The notes under the pieces: generated by a model
Database searches by the model: none
What the model was told of the DNA's origin: nothing
The model's input: the letters and a program-made list of their open reading frames with translations, nothing else
Shown: piece by piece, positions 7,945 through 16,574 of the stretch
How the letters are laid out: each line of letters opens with the position of its first letter
Position numbering within the stretch: position 1 is the first letter of the stretch
Source: Pseudomonadota bacterium
GTDB lineage: Bacteria; Myxococcota; Myxococcia; Myxococcales; Myxococcaceae
Assembly: GCA_023423535.1 (NCBI GenBank)
Contig: JAFAFL010000007.1
Location: forward strand, 1-64,000
Direction: 5' to 3'
Length of the DNA stretch: 64,000 nt
Translations under genes and position numbers: made by a program

Positions 7945-9140
7945 GGGGCTGGCTGCTCTACGGCGTGCTGCTTGTGGTGGCGACGGTGCTTGCGGTCGCC
8001 GCGGGTGGACAGGTGGAGCGCGACTCGCCGGTGCCTTCGGTGCGCAACCGGGGACCGCTCGGCGCCGCGGTGCTCTGGACCTATCTGGAGGAGTCCGGCT
8101 TCAGCGTCCGTACCAACGACGCCGCGTGGACCTCCGTGCCCTTCGATGCGCTGCGCTCCGAGGGCGCGACCTTCGTCGTCACCGCGCCGCAAGCGAGGCG
8201 CATCAAGACCGAAGACGCTGAGCGGCTGCGGGCGTTCGTGGAGGGTGGCGGAAGGCTGGTGCTCCTCGCGCCGCTGCCGAAGAACGGCGAGTCGCAGGAG
8301 GCGCTCTCCTCCACTTTCGGCTACGCGCGCGCGACGCCCTGGACGCCACCGGCGCTCAACGTGGCCTGGTTCGACACCGACCCCGCGGGCGCCTCCGCGG
8401 AGGTCCTCGCGGGGTTCGGGCCGCTGGAGGGCGCGCGGAACCTGCGGGTGACCGGCGCGCACGGCATCGTGCTCACCGCAGAAGGAGCCAACGCCGTTCC
8501 CCTCGCCCGCACCTCTTCGGGAGCGGTGGCGTGGTTCGCGCGTCTGGGCAAGGGCGAGCTCTGGCTCTTCGCCGGCGCGGACGTGATCGAGAACCGGCGG
8601 CTGGAGCTCGAGGACAACCTGCGCTTCTGGCACGCCCTCGCCGTGCGCGGGCCGCTGGTCTTCGACGAGCATCACCACCATCCGGATGAGATCGTTCGCA
8701 CGCCGGTCGCACTGCGGGTGGTGGGGGCGCAGTTGCTCGCGGTGTTCGCGGCCTTCGTCATCGCGCGAGGACAGCGGCTCGGGCCCGCGAGGCCGGAGCC
8801 GGCACAGGTGCACCGCTCGATGAAGGAGTACCTCTCCTCGTTCGCGTGGCTGACCCGCCGCGCGCGCGTGGAGCCGGAGCTCTGCCGCGAGCTGCACGCG
8901 CGCTTCCGCGTCCTGCTCCACGAGCGGCAGGGCATCCTCGTCTCACTTCCCGACGACGAGGCCGCTCGCGAGCTGGAGCTGCGCTCGCGCATCCCGGCCG
9001 CGCAGACGCAGGCCGCGCTGCGGACGTTGAAGGCGCTGGCGGCGATGCCCGAGGTCACGCCGAAAGCCTTTGCCCGCGCGGCCCGGGAGCTCGCGCGCCT
9101 CGAGCGAATCGTCACCGGGCGGCGCGACGGAAGGGCCTGA
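7941..9140 (+). CDS. DUF4350 domain protein
   Basis: A 399-residue protein with an N-terminal membrane helix (about 3-20), a Rossmann-like periplasmic domain (about 30-250) and a second membrane helix (about 258-275), then a cytoplasmic helical tail. The DUF4350 pattern is visible: GAAVLWTYLEESGFSV (compare the family's G...L...L...G..V), FVVTAPQARRI, FVEGGGRLVLLAP, and LWLFAGADVIENRRLELEDN followed by VFDEHHHHPD, close to the usual DEyhhG. GTG start at 7941 overlaps the DUF4129 stop. No MoxR ATPase or DUF58 gene follows, which is unusual. Confidence 0.75.
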   Translation: MRGWLLYGVLLVVATVLAVAAGGQVERDSPVPSVRNRGPLGAAVLWTYLEESGFSVRTNDAAWTSVPFDALRSEGATFVVTAPQARRIKTEDAERLRAFVEGGGRLVLLAPLPKNGESQEALSSTFGYARATPWTPPALNVAWFDTDPAGASAEVLAGFGPLEGARNLRVTGAHGIVLTAEGANAVPLARTSSGAVAWFARLGKGELWLFAGADVIENRRLELEDNLRFWHALAVRGPLVFDEHHHHPDEIVRTPVALRVVGAQLLAVFAAFVIARGQRLGPARPEPAQVHRSMKEYLSSFAWLTRRARVEPELCRELHARFRVLLHERQGILVSLPDDEAARELELRSRIPAAQTQAALRTLKALAAMPEVTPKAFARAARELARLERIVTGRRDGRA

Positions 9141-9190
9141 AAGCACTGCTACGCCCGCCCGCGATGAGGGAATTTGGGCGATTCAGAATC

Positions 9191-9213
9191 CCCAGCAACT
9201 TCGGGCTGTTGGG
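9191..9213 (+). terminator. possible terminator hairpin after the DUF4350 operon
   Basis: CCCAGCAAC and GCTGTTGGG can pair over nine positions with one G-T wobble and one mismatch, around a TTCGG loop. There is no T-run after it, so if it terminates it is not a classic intrinsic terminator. Confidence 0.25.
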
Positions 9214-9281
9214 AAAGCCACGCACGGAACTGAGAGCGCTTGGATTGCCCCAGGGGGCGGGACACCCTGCCGCGACCTGCG

Positions 9282-11834
9282 ATGCGGCACCGCGAGACAG
9301 TTGCACGCTCCCTTCCCACTACGTGGGTAGCGGCGCTCTTCGGAGTGCTGACCGGCATCATGCTGGTCTACTTCCCGTACGAGTTCAGCGCCCCGGTCTT
9401 CCGCTTCATCTACGACGACGCGCGGCTGCTGGGGACGCTCTTCCTCACCGGCTCGCTCCTGCTCGCGGTCTCCGCGCTCTATCCGGAGTGGCCGCGTCCG
9501 CTGGACCTCGCCGGCCGCGCGGCCTTCCTCGGTGCGACCGCCGGCTTCTGGTGGAACGCCGCGGTGGTCAACGGCACCTGGACCGGGATCTGGTGCTACG
9601 CGCTGCTGATGGGGTTCGTCGCGTGGGAGGCGCGCCGCCCCTCGTCGAGGACGTTCCAGCACTACGCGGTGCTCGCGGCCGCGGGCATCGGATGCCTCAT
9701 GTGGCTGGGGCCGCCCGTGCTCCGCAACGAGATCTACCGGTACGCCGACGACCACGCGCGCATCCTCGGCCTGGGCTTCCTCGCCGGCGCGGTGCTCCTC
9801 GCGTCGGGAGGTCTGCGCCGAAGCCGCAAGCTCTCCGCCGCCGGCCTGTGGCTGCTGCTGCTCTCCTTCGCGGCCATGTCGGTGACGCTGCTCGCCACGC
9901 GCGCGTGGAGCGGCGCGGGGATGTACCTCGCGGTCGCGGCCGGGCTCGCCGCACAGCTGTCCCCTCGCCTCTTCCAGGCGAAGGCGGGCATCCGTTGGCA
10001 GCTGTGGCGGGCGATGGTCATCGCCTCCTGCGTGCCGCTCATCGGGCTCGGCGCCGTGGCGTGCGTGGCCATGCAGCGAAGCCTCGAGGACCAGGCCCTC
10101 GGTGAAGCGGTCACCGCGGTGGACGCCGAGGTGGAGTGGCTCGACCAGCACTTCGACGGCGAGCGCGACGCGCTGATGGCGCACGCGCGGCTCCGGTCCC
10201 TCCAGCAGGCGGTGCTCGATCGCGACGTCGATCGACTGGGACCTGCGCTGCAGGTGTTGAAGTTCGACGGGCTCGACTTCGAGGCGGTCTACGTCCTCGA
10301 CATTGAAGGCCGGGTGCTTGCGCGCACCGTTCCGGGGATCCCGCGGCTCGATGAACAGGGAGACCGCGCGTACTTCCGGGAGGCGCTCGAGGTGGAGGAC
10401 CTCGTCCTCTCGTCGCCCTACGTCGCCAGCGACGCGTTGCCGCGCGTGGCGATGGCCGCGCCGATGCGCGCGGAAGGCGAGGTGGTGGGCGTGCTGGTGG
10501 GGACCTTCTCGCTCTCCGCGCTCTCCAACGTGAACACCCTCACCTCGCGCAAGTACCAGGTCCAGTTGGTGGACCGGCGCACCGGCAAGCTCCTCCGCGA
10601 GACGGCGACCGGCAGCGTGGGCGTGGACGCGTGGCTGCCCCCGCCTCTTGCCGAAGAATTGGCCCGCGCCGAGCGCGGTGCGTGGGTCGGACCCGATGCG
10701 AACGCGCAGCAGTCGATGGTGGCGTGGAGCCGCGTGCCGCAGACGGACTGGCTGGTGGTGGCGAGGCAGCCGGCGCACGCAGCCTATGGAGCGGTCACGC
10801 GGCTCGGCATGGGGGCGGCGCTGTTCGTCACCATCGCGGCGCTGCTGGCGCTGTTCGTCTCGCACCTCGTCGCGTTCAGCGTCACGAGGCGACTGGGAAG
10901 GGTCCGGGACGCGGCCGCGGCGCTGGCGGCCGGGGACCTCGCGGTACGCGTGACGCGGGAGCGGGAGGACGAGCTCGGCGCGCTGGCCGACGCGTTCAAC
11001 CAGATGGGCGCACAGGTGCAGGCGGCGCAGGCGGACCTGCAGCGCTCGAACGAGGAGCTGAAGAGCGCGGTGGCAATCCGAGATCAGTTCCTCTCGCTCG
11101 CCAGCCACGAGCTGCGCACCCCGCTCACGCCGCTGAAGGCCACGGTGCAGACGCTGAGGCTGCTGCTGCAGCGCTCCGGCGGACAGCTGGATCCGCAGCG
11201 GGTTGCGTTGATGCTCGACCGCGCCGACCGTCAGACGGACCGGCTGCGCACGCTGGTGACGGACATGCTGGACACCTCGCGCATCCAGGCCGGGCGTTTC
11301 GTGCTGCAGCCGGGCCCGGTGGATCTGGCGGCGATGGTGGTGGACGTGGTGGAGCGGCACAAGGCCGCGCACCCGCACATCGCCGAGCGGCTGGTGGTGG
11401 AGCTGCCCGAGGGGCCGGTGGAGGGCCTCTGGGACGGCCCGCGGCTCGAGCAGGTGGTGGTGAACCTACTGGAGAACGCCGTCTCCTATTCGCCCGCTGG
11501 AGGGCCGGTGCGGCTCACCGTCGAGAGCGAAGCGGAGCGCGTCCGGTTCAGCGTGCGGGACTCGGGCATCGGCATCCCGGCGGAGAGCGTGGCGCACCTC
11601 TTCGAGCCGTTCTACCGGGCGCCCAACGCGGCGGAGAAGCACTTCGGCGGACTCGGGCTGGGCCTGCACATCTGCCGCGAGATCGTCGAGCGGCATGGCG
11701 GGCGGATCTGGGCGGAGAGCGGCGGGCCGGGAGAGGGCAGCCGCTTCATCATCGAGCTGCCCAGGCGCGCTGCCGTGGCCGGCGAGGCCTCGTCCGGCGC
11801 AGTGAACGGCGCCGAGAACGGTCGCGCGGCATAG
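9282..11834 (+). CDS. membrane sensor histidine kinase (7TM/Cache-HAMP-HisKA-HATPase)
   Basis: About 850 residues. Order seen: seven or more membrane helices (about 10-225), another helix (about 240-260), an extracytoplasmic sensor region (about 265-500) resembling a double Cache domain, a helix (about 507-530), HAMP (about 530-585) with a coiled linker, HisKA with SLASHELRTPLTPLK (phospho-His near 607), and HATPase with NLLENAVSYSP (N box), DSGIGIP (G1), FYRA (F box) and GLGLGLHICREIVERHGG (G2). All kinase motifs are intact. No receiver domain and no adjacent response regulator, so it is an orphan kinase. ATG 9282 is preferred over TTG 9240. Confidence 0.9.
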   Translation: MRHRETVARSLPTTWVAALFGVLTGIMLVYFPYEFSAPVFRFIYDDARLLGTLFLTGSLLLAVSALYPEWPRPLDLAGRAAFLGATAGFWWNAAVVNGTWTGIWCYALLMGFVAWEARRPSSRTFQHYAVLAAAGIGCLMWLGPPVLRNEIYRYADDHARILGLGFLAGAVLLASGGLRRSRKLSAAGLWLLLLSFAAMSVTLLATRAWSGAGMYLAVAAGLAAQLSPRLFQAKAGIRWQLWRAMVIASCVPLIGLGAVACVAMQRSLEDQALGEAVTAVDAEVEWLDQHFDGERDALMAHARLRSLQQAVLDRDVDRLGPALQVLKFDGLDFEAVYVLDIEGRVLARTVPGIPRLDEQGDRAYFREALEVEDLVLSSPYVASDALPRVAMAAPMRAEGEVVGVLVGTFSLSALSNVNTLTSRKYQVQLVDRRTGKLLRETATGSVGVDAWLPPPLAEELARAERGAWVGPDANAQQSMVAWSRVPQTDWLVVARQPAHAAYGAVTRLGMGAALFVTIAALLALFVSHLVAFSVTRRLGRVRDAAAALAAGDLAVRVTREREDELGALADAFNQMGAQVQAAQADLQRSNEELKSAVAIRDQFLSLASHELRTPLTPLKATVQTLRLLLQRSGGQLDPQRVALMLDRADRQTDRLRTLVTDMLDTSRIQAGRFVLQPGPVDLAAMVVDVVERHKAAHPHIAERLVVELPEGPVEGLWDGPRLEQVVVNLLENAVSYSPAGGPVRLTVESEAERVRFSVRDSGIGIPAESVAHLFEPFYRAPNAAEKHFGGLGLGLHICREIVERHGGRIWAESGGPGEGSRFIIELPRRAAVAGEASSGAVNGAENGRAA

Positions 11835-11891
11835 GACGGTCACCCGTCGCGGTGCCGCACGACCTGCGCTGCGTCGACGTACATTCGGCGC

Positions 11892-12326
11892 ATGACGATC
11901 GAGCTGAACAACGTCGGCATCGTGGTCGAGGACCTGGGGAAGGCCATCGCCTTCTTCGAGAAGCTCGGGCTGGAGCTCGAGGGCCGGTCGATGATCGAAG
12001 GCGAGTGGGCGGGGCGCGTGACCGGGCTCGGTGATCAACGCGTGGAGATCGCGATGATGCGGACGCCGGACGGTCATGGGCGGCTCGAGCTCTCGCGCTT
12101 CCTCGCGCCGGAGGTGGTCGCGGACAACCGGCGCGCGCCCGTCAACGCGCTGGGCTACCTCCGGGTGATGTTCCGGGTGGAGGACCTCGACCAGACGCTG
12201 CGGCGGCTCGAGCGTCACGGCACGCAGCTGGTGGGCGAGGTGGTCAACTACGAGGGCGTGTACCGGCTCTGCTATGTGCGAGGGCCGGAGGGCATCCTCC
12301 TCGGACTCGCGCAGCGGCTGGGCTGA
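11892..12326 (+). CDS. VOC (glyoxalase/bleomycin-resistance fold) protein
   Basis: A 144-residue cytoplasmic protein of two paired beta-alpha-beta-beta-beta modules. First module: NNVGIVVEDLGKAIAFFEKLGLELEG; second: GYLRVMFRVEDLDQTLRRLERHG followed by YEGVYRLCYVRGPEGILLGLAQ. VOC proteins bind a divalent metal and act on small molecules (glyoxalase, dioxygenase, epimerase or resistance proteins). The penultimate Glu metal ligand of typical members is not obvious at the end (GILLGLAQ), so it may bind rather than catalyse. Substrate unknown. It stands alone, 57 bases after the histidine kinase. Confidence 0.8.
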   Translation: MTIELNNVGIVVEDLGKAIAFFEKLGLELEGRSMIEGEWAGRVTGLGDQRVEIAMMRTPDGHGRLELSRFLAPEVVADNRRAPVNALGYLRVMFRVEDLDQTLRRLERHGTQLVGEVVNYEGVYRLCYVRGPEGILLGLAQRLG

Positions 12327-12428
12327 CGCCGCGATCCCCGGGCGGGCAGACTCGAGAGGCACGCTCGCCCGCCAGCCGGGCGCGGTGAACGGGCTCGCAC
12401 GTTTCGCTTTTCTCCGTACAGTCCCCGC

Positions 12429-13442
12429 GTGCGGCGCTCATTCAATACCCGCGTCGTCGGAGCCGTTCTTCTCGGCCTGCTCTCGGCGCTGTTCTTCACC
12501 TCCAGCTACGTGCTCAACCGGGCGATGGCGGTCGGCGGCGGTCACTGGGCCTGGAGTGCGTCGATCCGCTACGTCGTCACGCTGCCGATGCTCGCGCTGC
12601 TCATCCCGATGCAGGGCGGCTTCCGGCCGGTCCTGCGAGCGATCCGCGCCCACCCGCTGCCCTGGCTGCTCTGGTCGGGGATCGGCTTCGGCCTCTTCTA
12701 CGCCTGCATGGCCTACGCGGCGGACAGTGGCCCTTCGTGGCTCGTCGCGGGGAGCTTCCAGCTCACCGTCATCGCCGGAATGCTGCTCTCTCCGTTCATC
12801 TACCGCGACGAGCGCAGGCGGATCCCGCGCATGGCGCTGGCGCTCGGCACGGTCGTCTTCGCGGGCGTGCTGCTGATGCAGTTCGGCCACTTCGAGGGCG
12901 CGCTCGACGCCGCTGCGTGGATCGCGCTCGGCTGCGTGGTCGTCTCCGCGTTCACCTATCCGTTGGGCAACCGGAAGCTGATGCTCCACCTCGAGGGGAC
13001 CGGCGAGTCGCTCACCGCCACCCAGCGCGTGTTCGGCATGACGCTCGTCAGCCAGCCCTTCTGGTTCGCGCTCGCGGTGTGGGGCGCATTCGAGGTCGGG
13101 CTGCCTTCTGGGCAGCAGCTGCTCCTCTCCGTCGCGGTGGCCTTCTTCGCCGGCGTGCTCGCCACGGTGCTCTTCTTCCACGCGACCTCGCAGGTGCGCG
13201 ACCACCCCACCGCACTCGGCGCGGTGGAGGCCATGCAGGGATCGGAGATCCTCTTCGCTTCGGCGATCGGCGCGTTGGCGCTCGGCGAGCCGTGGCCCTC
13301 CGGCTCGAGCACCCTCGGCGCGCTGCTCGTGCTGTGCGGGATCACCGCCTTTGCGCTGCTGGCGGGCAGAGCGCGTCCCCTCGCCTCCGCGGCATCGGCA
13401 AGTGGAGGCCCGATGGAGACGCCTCGCCTTTCCGAGCCCTGA
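12429..13442 (+). CDS. DMT-superfamily efflux transporter
   Basis: A 337-residue membrane protein with ten predicted helices in two repeats, GTG start. The N-terminal helix has LLSALFFTSSYVLNRAMAVGGGHWAWSASIRY, a long-form drug/metabolite transporter pattern seen in the multidrug resistance efflux transporter family; the second repeat ends in QGSEILFASAIGALALGEPWP, matching the E-x-x-L-G-E type helix. It probably exports a small metabolite or drug. Substrate cannot be told from sequence. The Ala/Ser-rich tail is likely cytoplasmic. Confidence 0.8.
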   Translation: MRRSFNTRVVGAVLLGLLSALFFTSSYVLNRAMAVGGGHWAWSASIRYVVTLPMLALLIPMQGGFRPVLRAIRAHPLPWLLWSGIGFGLFYACMAYAADSGPSWLVAGSFQLTVIAGMLLSPFIYRDERRRIPRMALALGTVVFAGVLLMQFGHFEGALDAAAWIALGCVVVSAFTYPLGNRKLMLHLEGTGESLTATQRVFGMTLVSQPFWFALAVWGAFEVGLPSGQQLLLSVAVAFFAGVLATVLFFHATSQVRDHPTALGAVEAMQGSEILFASAIGALALGEPWPSGSSTLGALLVLCGITAFALLAGRARPLASAASASGGPMETPRLSEP

Positions 13443-13457
13443 TCCGGCGCCTACAAT
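13429..13457 (+). promoter_or_regulatory. weak promoter candidate before the micro-ORF
   Basis: TACAAT (13452-13457) is a strong -10 match; TTTCCG 17 bases upstream (13429-13434) is a poor -35. It lies at the end of the transporter gene, seven bases before the micro-ORF, and could drive the secreted-protein gene. Confidence 0.3.
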
Positions 13458-13463
13458 CCAGAC

Positions 13464-13544
13464 ATGTCGCCGCTGATCAGGGCCGCCATCGCTGCGTACA
13501 GAAGCGCGCTCATCGAGTGCTTCGGGGAGAGGCTGACTGCGTGA
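13464..13544 (+). CDS. 26-codon micro-ORF coupled to the downstream gene
   Basis: ATG at 13464 opens a 26-codon frame (MSPLIRAAIAAYRSALIECF and six more residues) whose TGA overlaps the GTG start of the secreted-protein gene (GTGA at 13541-13544). A TACAAT -10-like hexamer lies just before it. The overlap with the next start suggests a leader peptide for translational coupling. It could also be chance. No family. Confidence 0.3.
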   Translation: MSPLIRAAIAAYRSALIECFGERLTA

Positions 13545-14173
13545 TCCGCCTCGCCGGCCTGCTCTTCGTACTCCTCACCACCGCGGCATTCGCGGACCCC
13601 TTCCCCGTTCCCGTTCAGCGCGCGCCCCAGCCGTCCGCGTTCGTCCCCGCCGGCTGGGTCCTCGAGCAGCGCGTCAACGGCGATCTCAACGGCGACGGGC
13701 GCAAGGACGCGGTGCTGGTGCTCGTGCAGTCGCCGGAGACCGAAGGGGAGCGCGAGCGGGCGCTGGTCGTCGCGCTGCGCACGCGTGAAGGCTACGAGGT
13801 CGCCGGCACGAACAGCGGGATGCTCGCCTTCGTGGGTGGGCTCGGCGTGCGGGGAGGCAACGCGGCGCCGGAGGTGAAGGTCCGGCGCGGCATCCTCAGC
13901 GTGGCGCAGTACGGCGGGTCGCGCGACTGGTACGACGTGGTCCACCGCTTCAAGTGGAGCGCTCACCGAAAGGCGCTGGAGCTGGTGGGGCTGACGAACC
14001 GCGTCGGCGACCGGCTGGTGGGCAGCTTCTCCGAGCGGACCTGCGATCTCACCGGCGGCACCTGCGTGGTGCGATCGGTCGAGAAAGCGGGCGCGAAGCA
14101 GAAGGTCGTGCGCCAGAAGCCGCCCCGAGCCCCGTCGCTCACCCGGCTCGAGGACGTGACGCGGGACGAGTAG
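13541..14173 (+). CDS. secreted protein with a DLNGDGRKD Ca-binding-like loop
   Basis: A 210-residue protein, GTG start, with a signal peptide ending in TTAAFA (about residue 18). The mature region begins VNGDLNGDGRKDAVLVLVQS, the D-x-[DN]-x-D-G-x-x-D loop of FG-GAP/EF-hand-like calcium sites, followed by a beta-rich region. A short disulfide-capable segment (CDLTGGTC) lies near residue 170. Similar proteins with a single FG-GAP-like loop are exported in many Gram-negative bacteria; function unknown. GGAGAGG lies about a dozen bases before the start. Confidence 0.6.
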   Translation: MIRLAGLLFVLLTTAAFADPFPVPVQRAPQPSAFVPAGWVLEQRVNGDLNGDGRKDAVLVLVQSPETEGERERALVVALRTREGYEVAGTNSGMLAFVGGLGVRGGNAAPEVKVRRGILSVAQYGGSRDWYDVVHRFKWSAHRKALELVGLTNRVGDRLVGSFSERTCDLTGGTCVVRSVEKAGAKQKVVRQKPPRAPSLTRLEDVTRDE

Positions 14174-14181
14174 TCAGCCGC

Positions 14182-15225
14182 TCAGCGGTTCGGGGTGACC
14201 ACCGCGCGGCCGGCGATCTTGCCGTCCATCAGGGCGCGGTAGGCGTCGAGCGCGTCGTCCAGCTTGTAGGTGGTGACGAGCGGCTTGATCTGCCAGGCGC
14301 GGTACATGTCCACCACCTCGAACAGCTCCTCGATGGTGCCCCAGTAGGTGCTCGTCAGCTCGACCTCGTAGGGCGCGGTGAAGAAGGACCACTCGTAGGG
14401 GTGCCCGGCGATGCCGACGATCGTGCAGCGGCCTCGCTGCGCCATCGATCCCATCGCGGCCTTGATCGTCGGGGCCACGCCGACGAAGTCGAACGCCGCG
14501 TCGACTCCCTTCCCGCCGGTCAGCGCGCGGATCTTCTCCACCTGGTCCGCGCCGCCGCCCACGGTGAGCGCGCCGAGCCTCTCCGCCTCCGCCATGGCCT
14601 CCTTCTTCATGTCGGTGGCGATGATCGTGGCGCCGGTGAGCGCCTTGAGGATCTGCACGGCGATGAGGCCCAGCCCGCCGAGGCCGATCACCAGCGCGTG
14701 CTTTCCACCACCGGCGAGCTTCGGCAGCGCGAGCTTGATCGCGTGGTACGGGGTGAGGCCCGCGTCCGCCAGCGGCGCGGCGATCACCGGATCCGCATCC
14801 CCCAGCGGCACGAGGTTCCGCGCGGGCACCGACACGTACTCCGCCAGGCCGCCGTCGCGTCCGAGCCCGATGCCCGCGTACGGCATCGTCGCCGCGTTCT
14901 CGCAGTAGGTGTCCTGGCCGCGCGAACAGGACCGGCAGTGCTGGCAGCCGCGCGGTCCGTACACGAGGTACGCGTCGCCCTTCTTGAAGCCGTTCACGCC
15001 GGCGCCCACCTCTTCGACCCAGCCCGAGCTCTCGTGGCCGAGCACGAAGGGCGGCTTCTGCGCCCCCGGATCGCCGGCCGAGAACCCGTCGAAGATCGCC
15101 ACGTCGGAGTGGCAGAGCCCGGCGCCCGCCACCTTCAGCAGGACCTCGCCGGGACCAGGGGTGGGCCTCTTCACGTCCTTGAGGGACGGAAACGTCTTGA
15201 AGTCTTCGAACACGATCGCGCGCAT
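14182..15225 (-). CDS. zinc-dependent alcohol dehydrogenase (MDR superfamily)
   Basis: A 347-residue cytoplasmic enzyme oxidising an alcohol, or reducing an aldehyde, with NAD(P). Catalytic zinc ligands Cys38 (GLCHSD) and His64-Glu65 (GHESSGWVEEVG); structural zinc Cys94, 97, 100, 108 (CQHCRSC..C). The nucleotide-binding fold is at about 175-200 (VIGLGGLGLIAVQ), with Asp at the end of the second strand (IATDMKK), favouring NAD. The third zinc position has Asp (PLADAGLTPYHA) rather than Cys. Start 15225 rather than 15270, since the extra 15 residues do not fit the family. Convergent with the preceding gene. Substrate unknown. Confidence 0.9.
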   Translation of the reverse strand: MRAIVFEDFKTFPSLKDVKRPTPGPGEVLLKVAGAGLCHSDVAIFDGFSAGDPGAQKPPFVLGHESSGWVEEVGAGVNGFKKGDAYLVYGPRGCQHCRSCSRGQDTYCENAATMPYAGIGLGRDGGLAEYVSVPARNLVPLGDADPVIAAPLADAGLTPYHAIKLALPKLAGGGKHALVIGLGGLGLIAVQILKALTGATIIATDMKKEAMAEAERLGALTVGGGADQVEKIRALTGGKGVDAAFDFVGVAPTIKAAMGSMAQRGRCTIVGIAGHPYEWSFFTAPYEVELTSTYWGTIEELFEVVDMYRAWQIKPLVTTYKLDDALDAYRALMDGKIAGRAVVTPNR

Positions 15226-15307
15226 GGGCACATCGGGGGCCGTTGCGCCCCTTCGCGTCAACGTGCCCATGCGCGGCGTGTCTCAGCCCAGACAGCCCAG
15301 CCGGCCT

Positions 15308-16549
15308 CTACGCGGGACTCTTCGCGTCGATGGCGCGCTTCCCCGCCCGACGCTCCTGCGCTTCACGGCGGCGCACCGCCATCCCCACGTGCCGGCGGAT
15401 GTCGTCCACGCGCGCCTCCCAGCTCTCGTGGAAGATCCGCTTCGCGCGCTCCAGCGACGGACCGGCACCTTCGGCGAGCGCGGCGTCCACCTGCGCGACG
15501 AACTCCTCGGGCGTCTCCGCGAGGCGGCACAGGCCCACCTTCTCCACCTCCGGGATCTTCGACGAGACCACCGGCAGTCCCGCGGCGAGGTACTCGCGCA
15601 CCTTCAGCGGGTTCGCGTTGAGCGTGAGCTCGTTCACGCGGAACGGATTCACTGCGACGTCGAAGCCGCGGCAGTACGCAGGCAGATCCTCGTACCGCTT
15701 CCGGCCCAGCAGCTTCACGTTCGGCAGCGCCGCGAGCTTCGACACGTCCACGTCCGGCGCCACCTTGCCCAGCAGCACCACCGTGCCCTCGGGGTGCGCC
15801 TTCGCGCAGGCCTCGAGCGCCTCCAGATCCACCCAGTCGGCGATGAGGCCGAAGAAGCCGATCACCGGCTTCGGCAGCGAGGCGAGCTCCTCGGGAACGG
15901 CCGTCTCCGGATCACACGCCTTCACGAAATGCGCGTAGTCCACGCCGTGCCGCACGAGCACCGTGTGCGGATTCACCTTCGCCTTGTTCTCGCGCAGGCG
16001 CTCGGCGGAGGTGATGACCAGATCCGCCTTGTCCAGCAGCTGCTTCTCCAGCTCCGCGATGTGGCGGCCGTTGGTGTCGCTGAACGCGGAGAACTCGTCC
16101 ACGCACTGGTACACGACGAGCTGCTCGCCGAGCGTGCCGGACACCGGCGCCGACGCGGGCAGGTAGCTCCAGGAGATGACGTCCTTGAAGCCCAGCCGCT
16201 TCATCGCCAGACGGATCTGCGCCCAGAGCAAGCCCCGGTTCGCCACCCGCACCGCCTCGTTCCCGTAGAACGGCACCGCCAGCGGCGCGAGCACGAAGAG
16301 GTTCTTCTCCACCTCGGTGATCCCGCGCGTGAACGAACGCAGCTTGTTCCAGATCCGCTTCGCGTCGTGCGCGTTCGCCTTCGGCTGCCGGTTGCCGATG
16401 CTGTTCACCCAGAGGATCCGGTTGTTCCTCGCCAGGATCCGCATGATGTGCGTCTTCGACAGCGGATCCCCGTCCCAGTCGTTCGAGAAAACGACCAGAT
16501 CCCGCCCCACCAGCTCGCGCTCGAGCTGCAGCTCTTCCGTTCGCCGCAT
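15308..16549 (-). CDS. glycosyltransferase (GT-B fold)
   Basis: A 413-residue cytoplasmic protein. N-terminal half: VVFSNDWDGDPLSKTHIMRILARNNRILWVNSI, a typical acceptor-side Rossmann start. C-terminal half: PVIGFFGLIADWVDLEAL, VVLLGKVAPDVD, NVKLLGRKRYEDLPAYCRGFDVAVNPF and NANPLKVREYLAAGLPVVSSKIPEV, the E-containing nucleotide-sugar site of GT4-like enzymes. It probably adds one sugar to a lipid-linked polysaccharide repeat. It lies at the 3' end of the asnB-deacetylase-wzx-acyltransferase block, all on the minus strand, consistent with the spore-coat/EPS-type locus proposed here. Confidence 0.85.
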   Translation of the reverse strand: MRRTEELQLERELVGRDLVVFSNDWDGDPLSKTHIMRILARNNRILWVNSIGNRQPKANAHDAKRIWNKLRSFTRGITEVEKNLFVLAPLAVPFYGNEAVRVANRGLLWAQIRLAMKRLGFKDVISWSYLPASAPVSGTLGEQLVVYQCVDEFSAFSDTNGRHIAELEKQLLDKADLVITSAERLRENKAKVNPHTVLVRHGVDYAHFVKACDPETAVPEELASLPKPVIGFFGLIADWVDLEALEACAKAHPEGTVVLLGKVAPDVDVSKLAALPNVKLLGRKRYEDLPAYCRGFDVAVNPFRVNELTLNANPLKVREYLAAGLPVVSSKIPEVEKVGLCRLAETPEEFVAQVDAALAEGAGPSLERAKRIFHESWEARVDDIRRHVGMAVRRREAQERRAGKRAIDAKSPA

Positions 16550-16574
16550 CTTCCCTCCCCCTCCCAGGTACCGC

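Noticed and set aside
10631..12034. Long frame overlapping the histidine kinase in another frame
   Set aside because: Arg/Gly-rich, no family resemblance; a shadow of the kinase gene in high-GC DNA. The same holds for the long frames opposite asnB, exoG and the AbgT gene.
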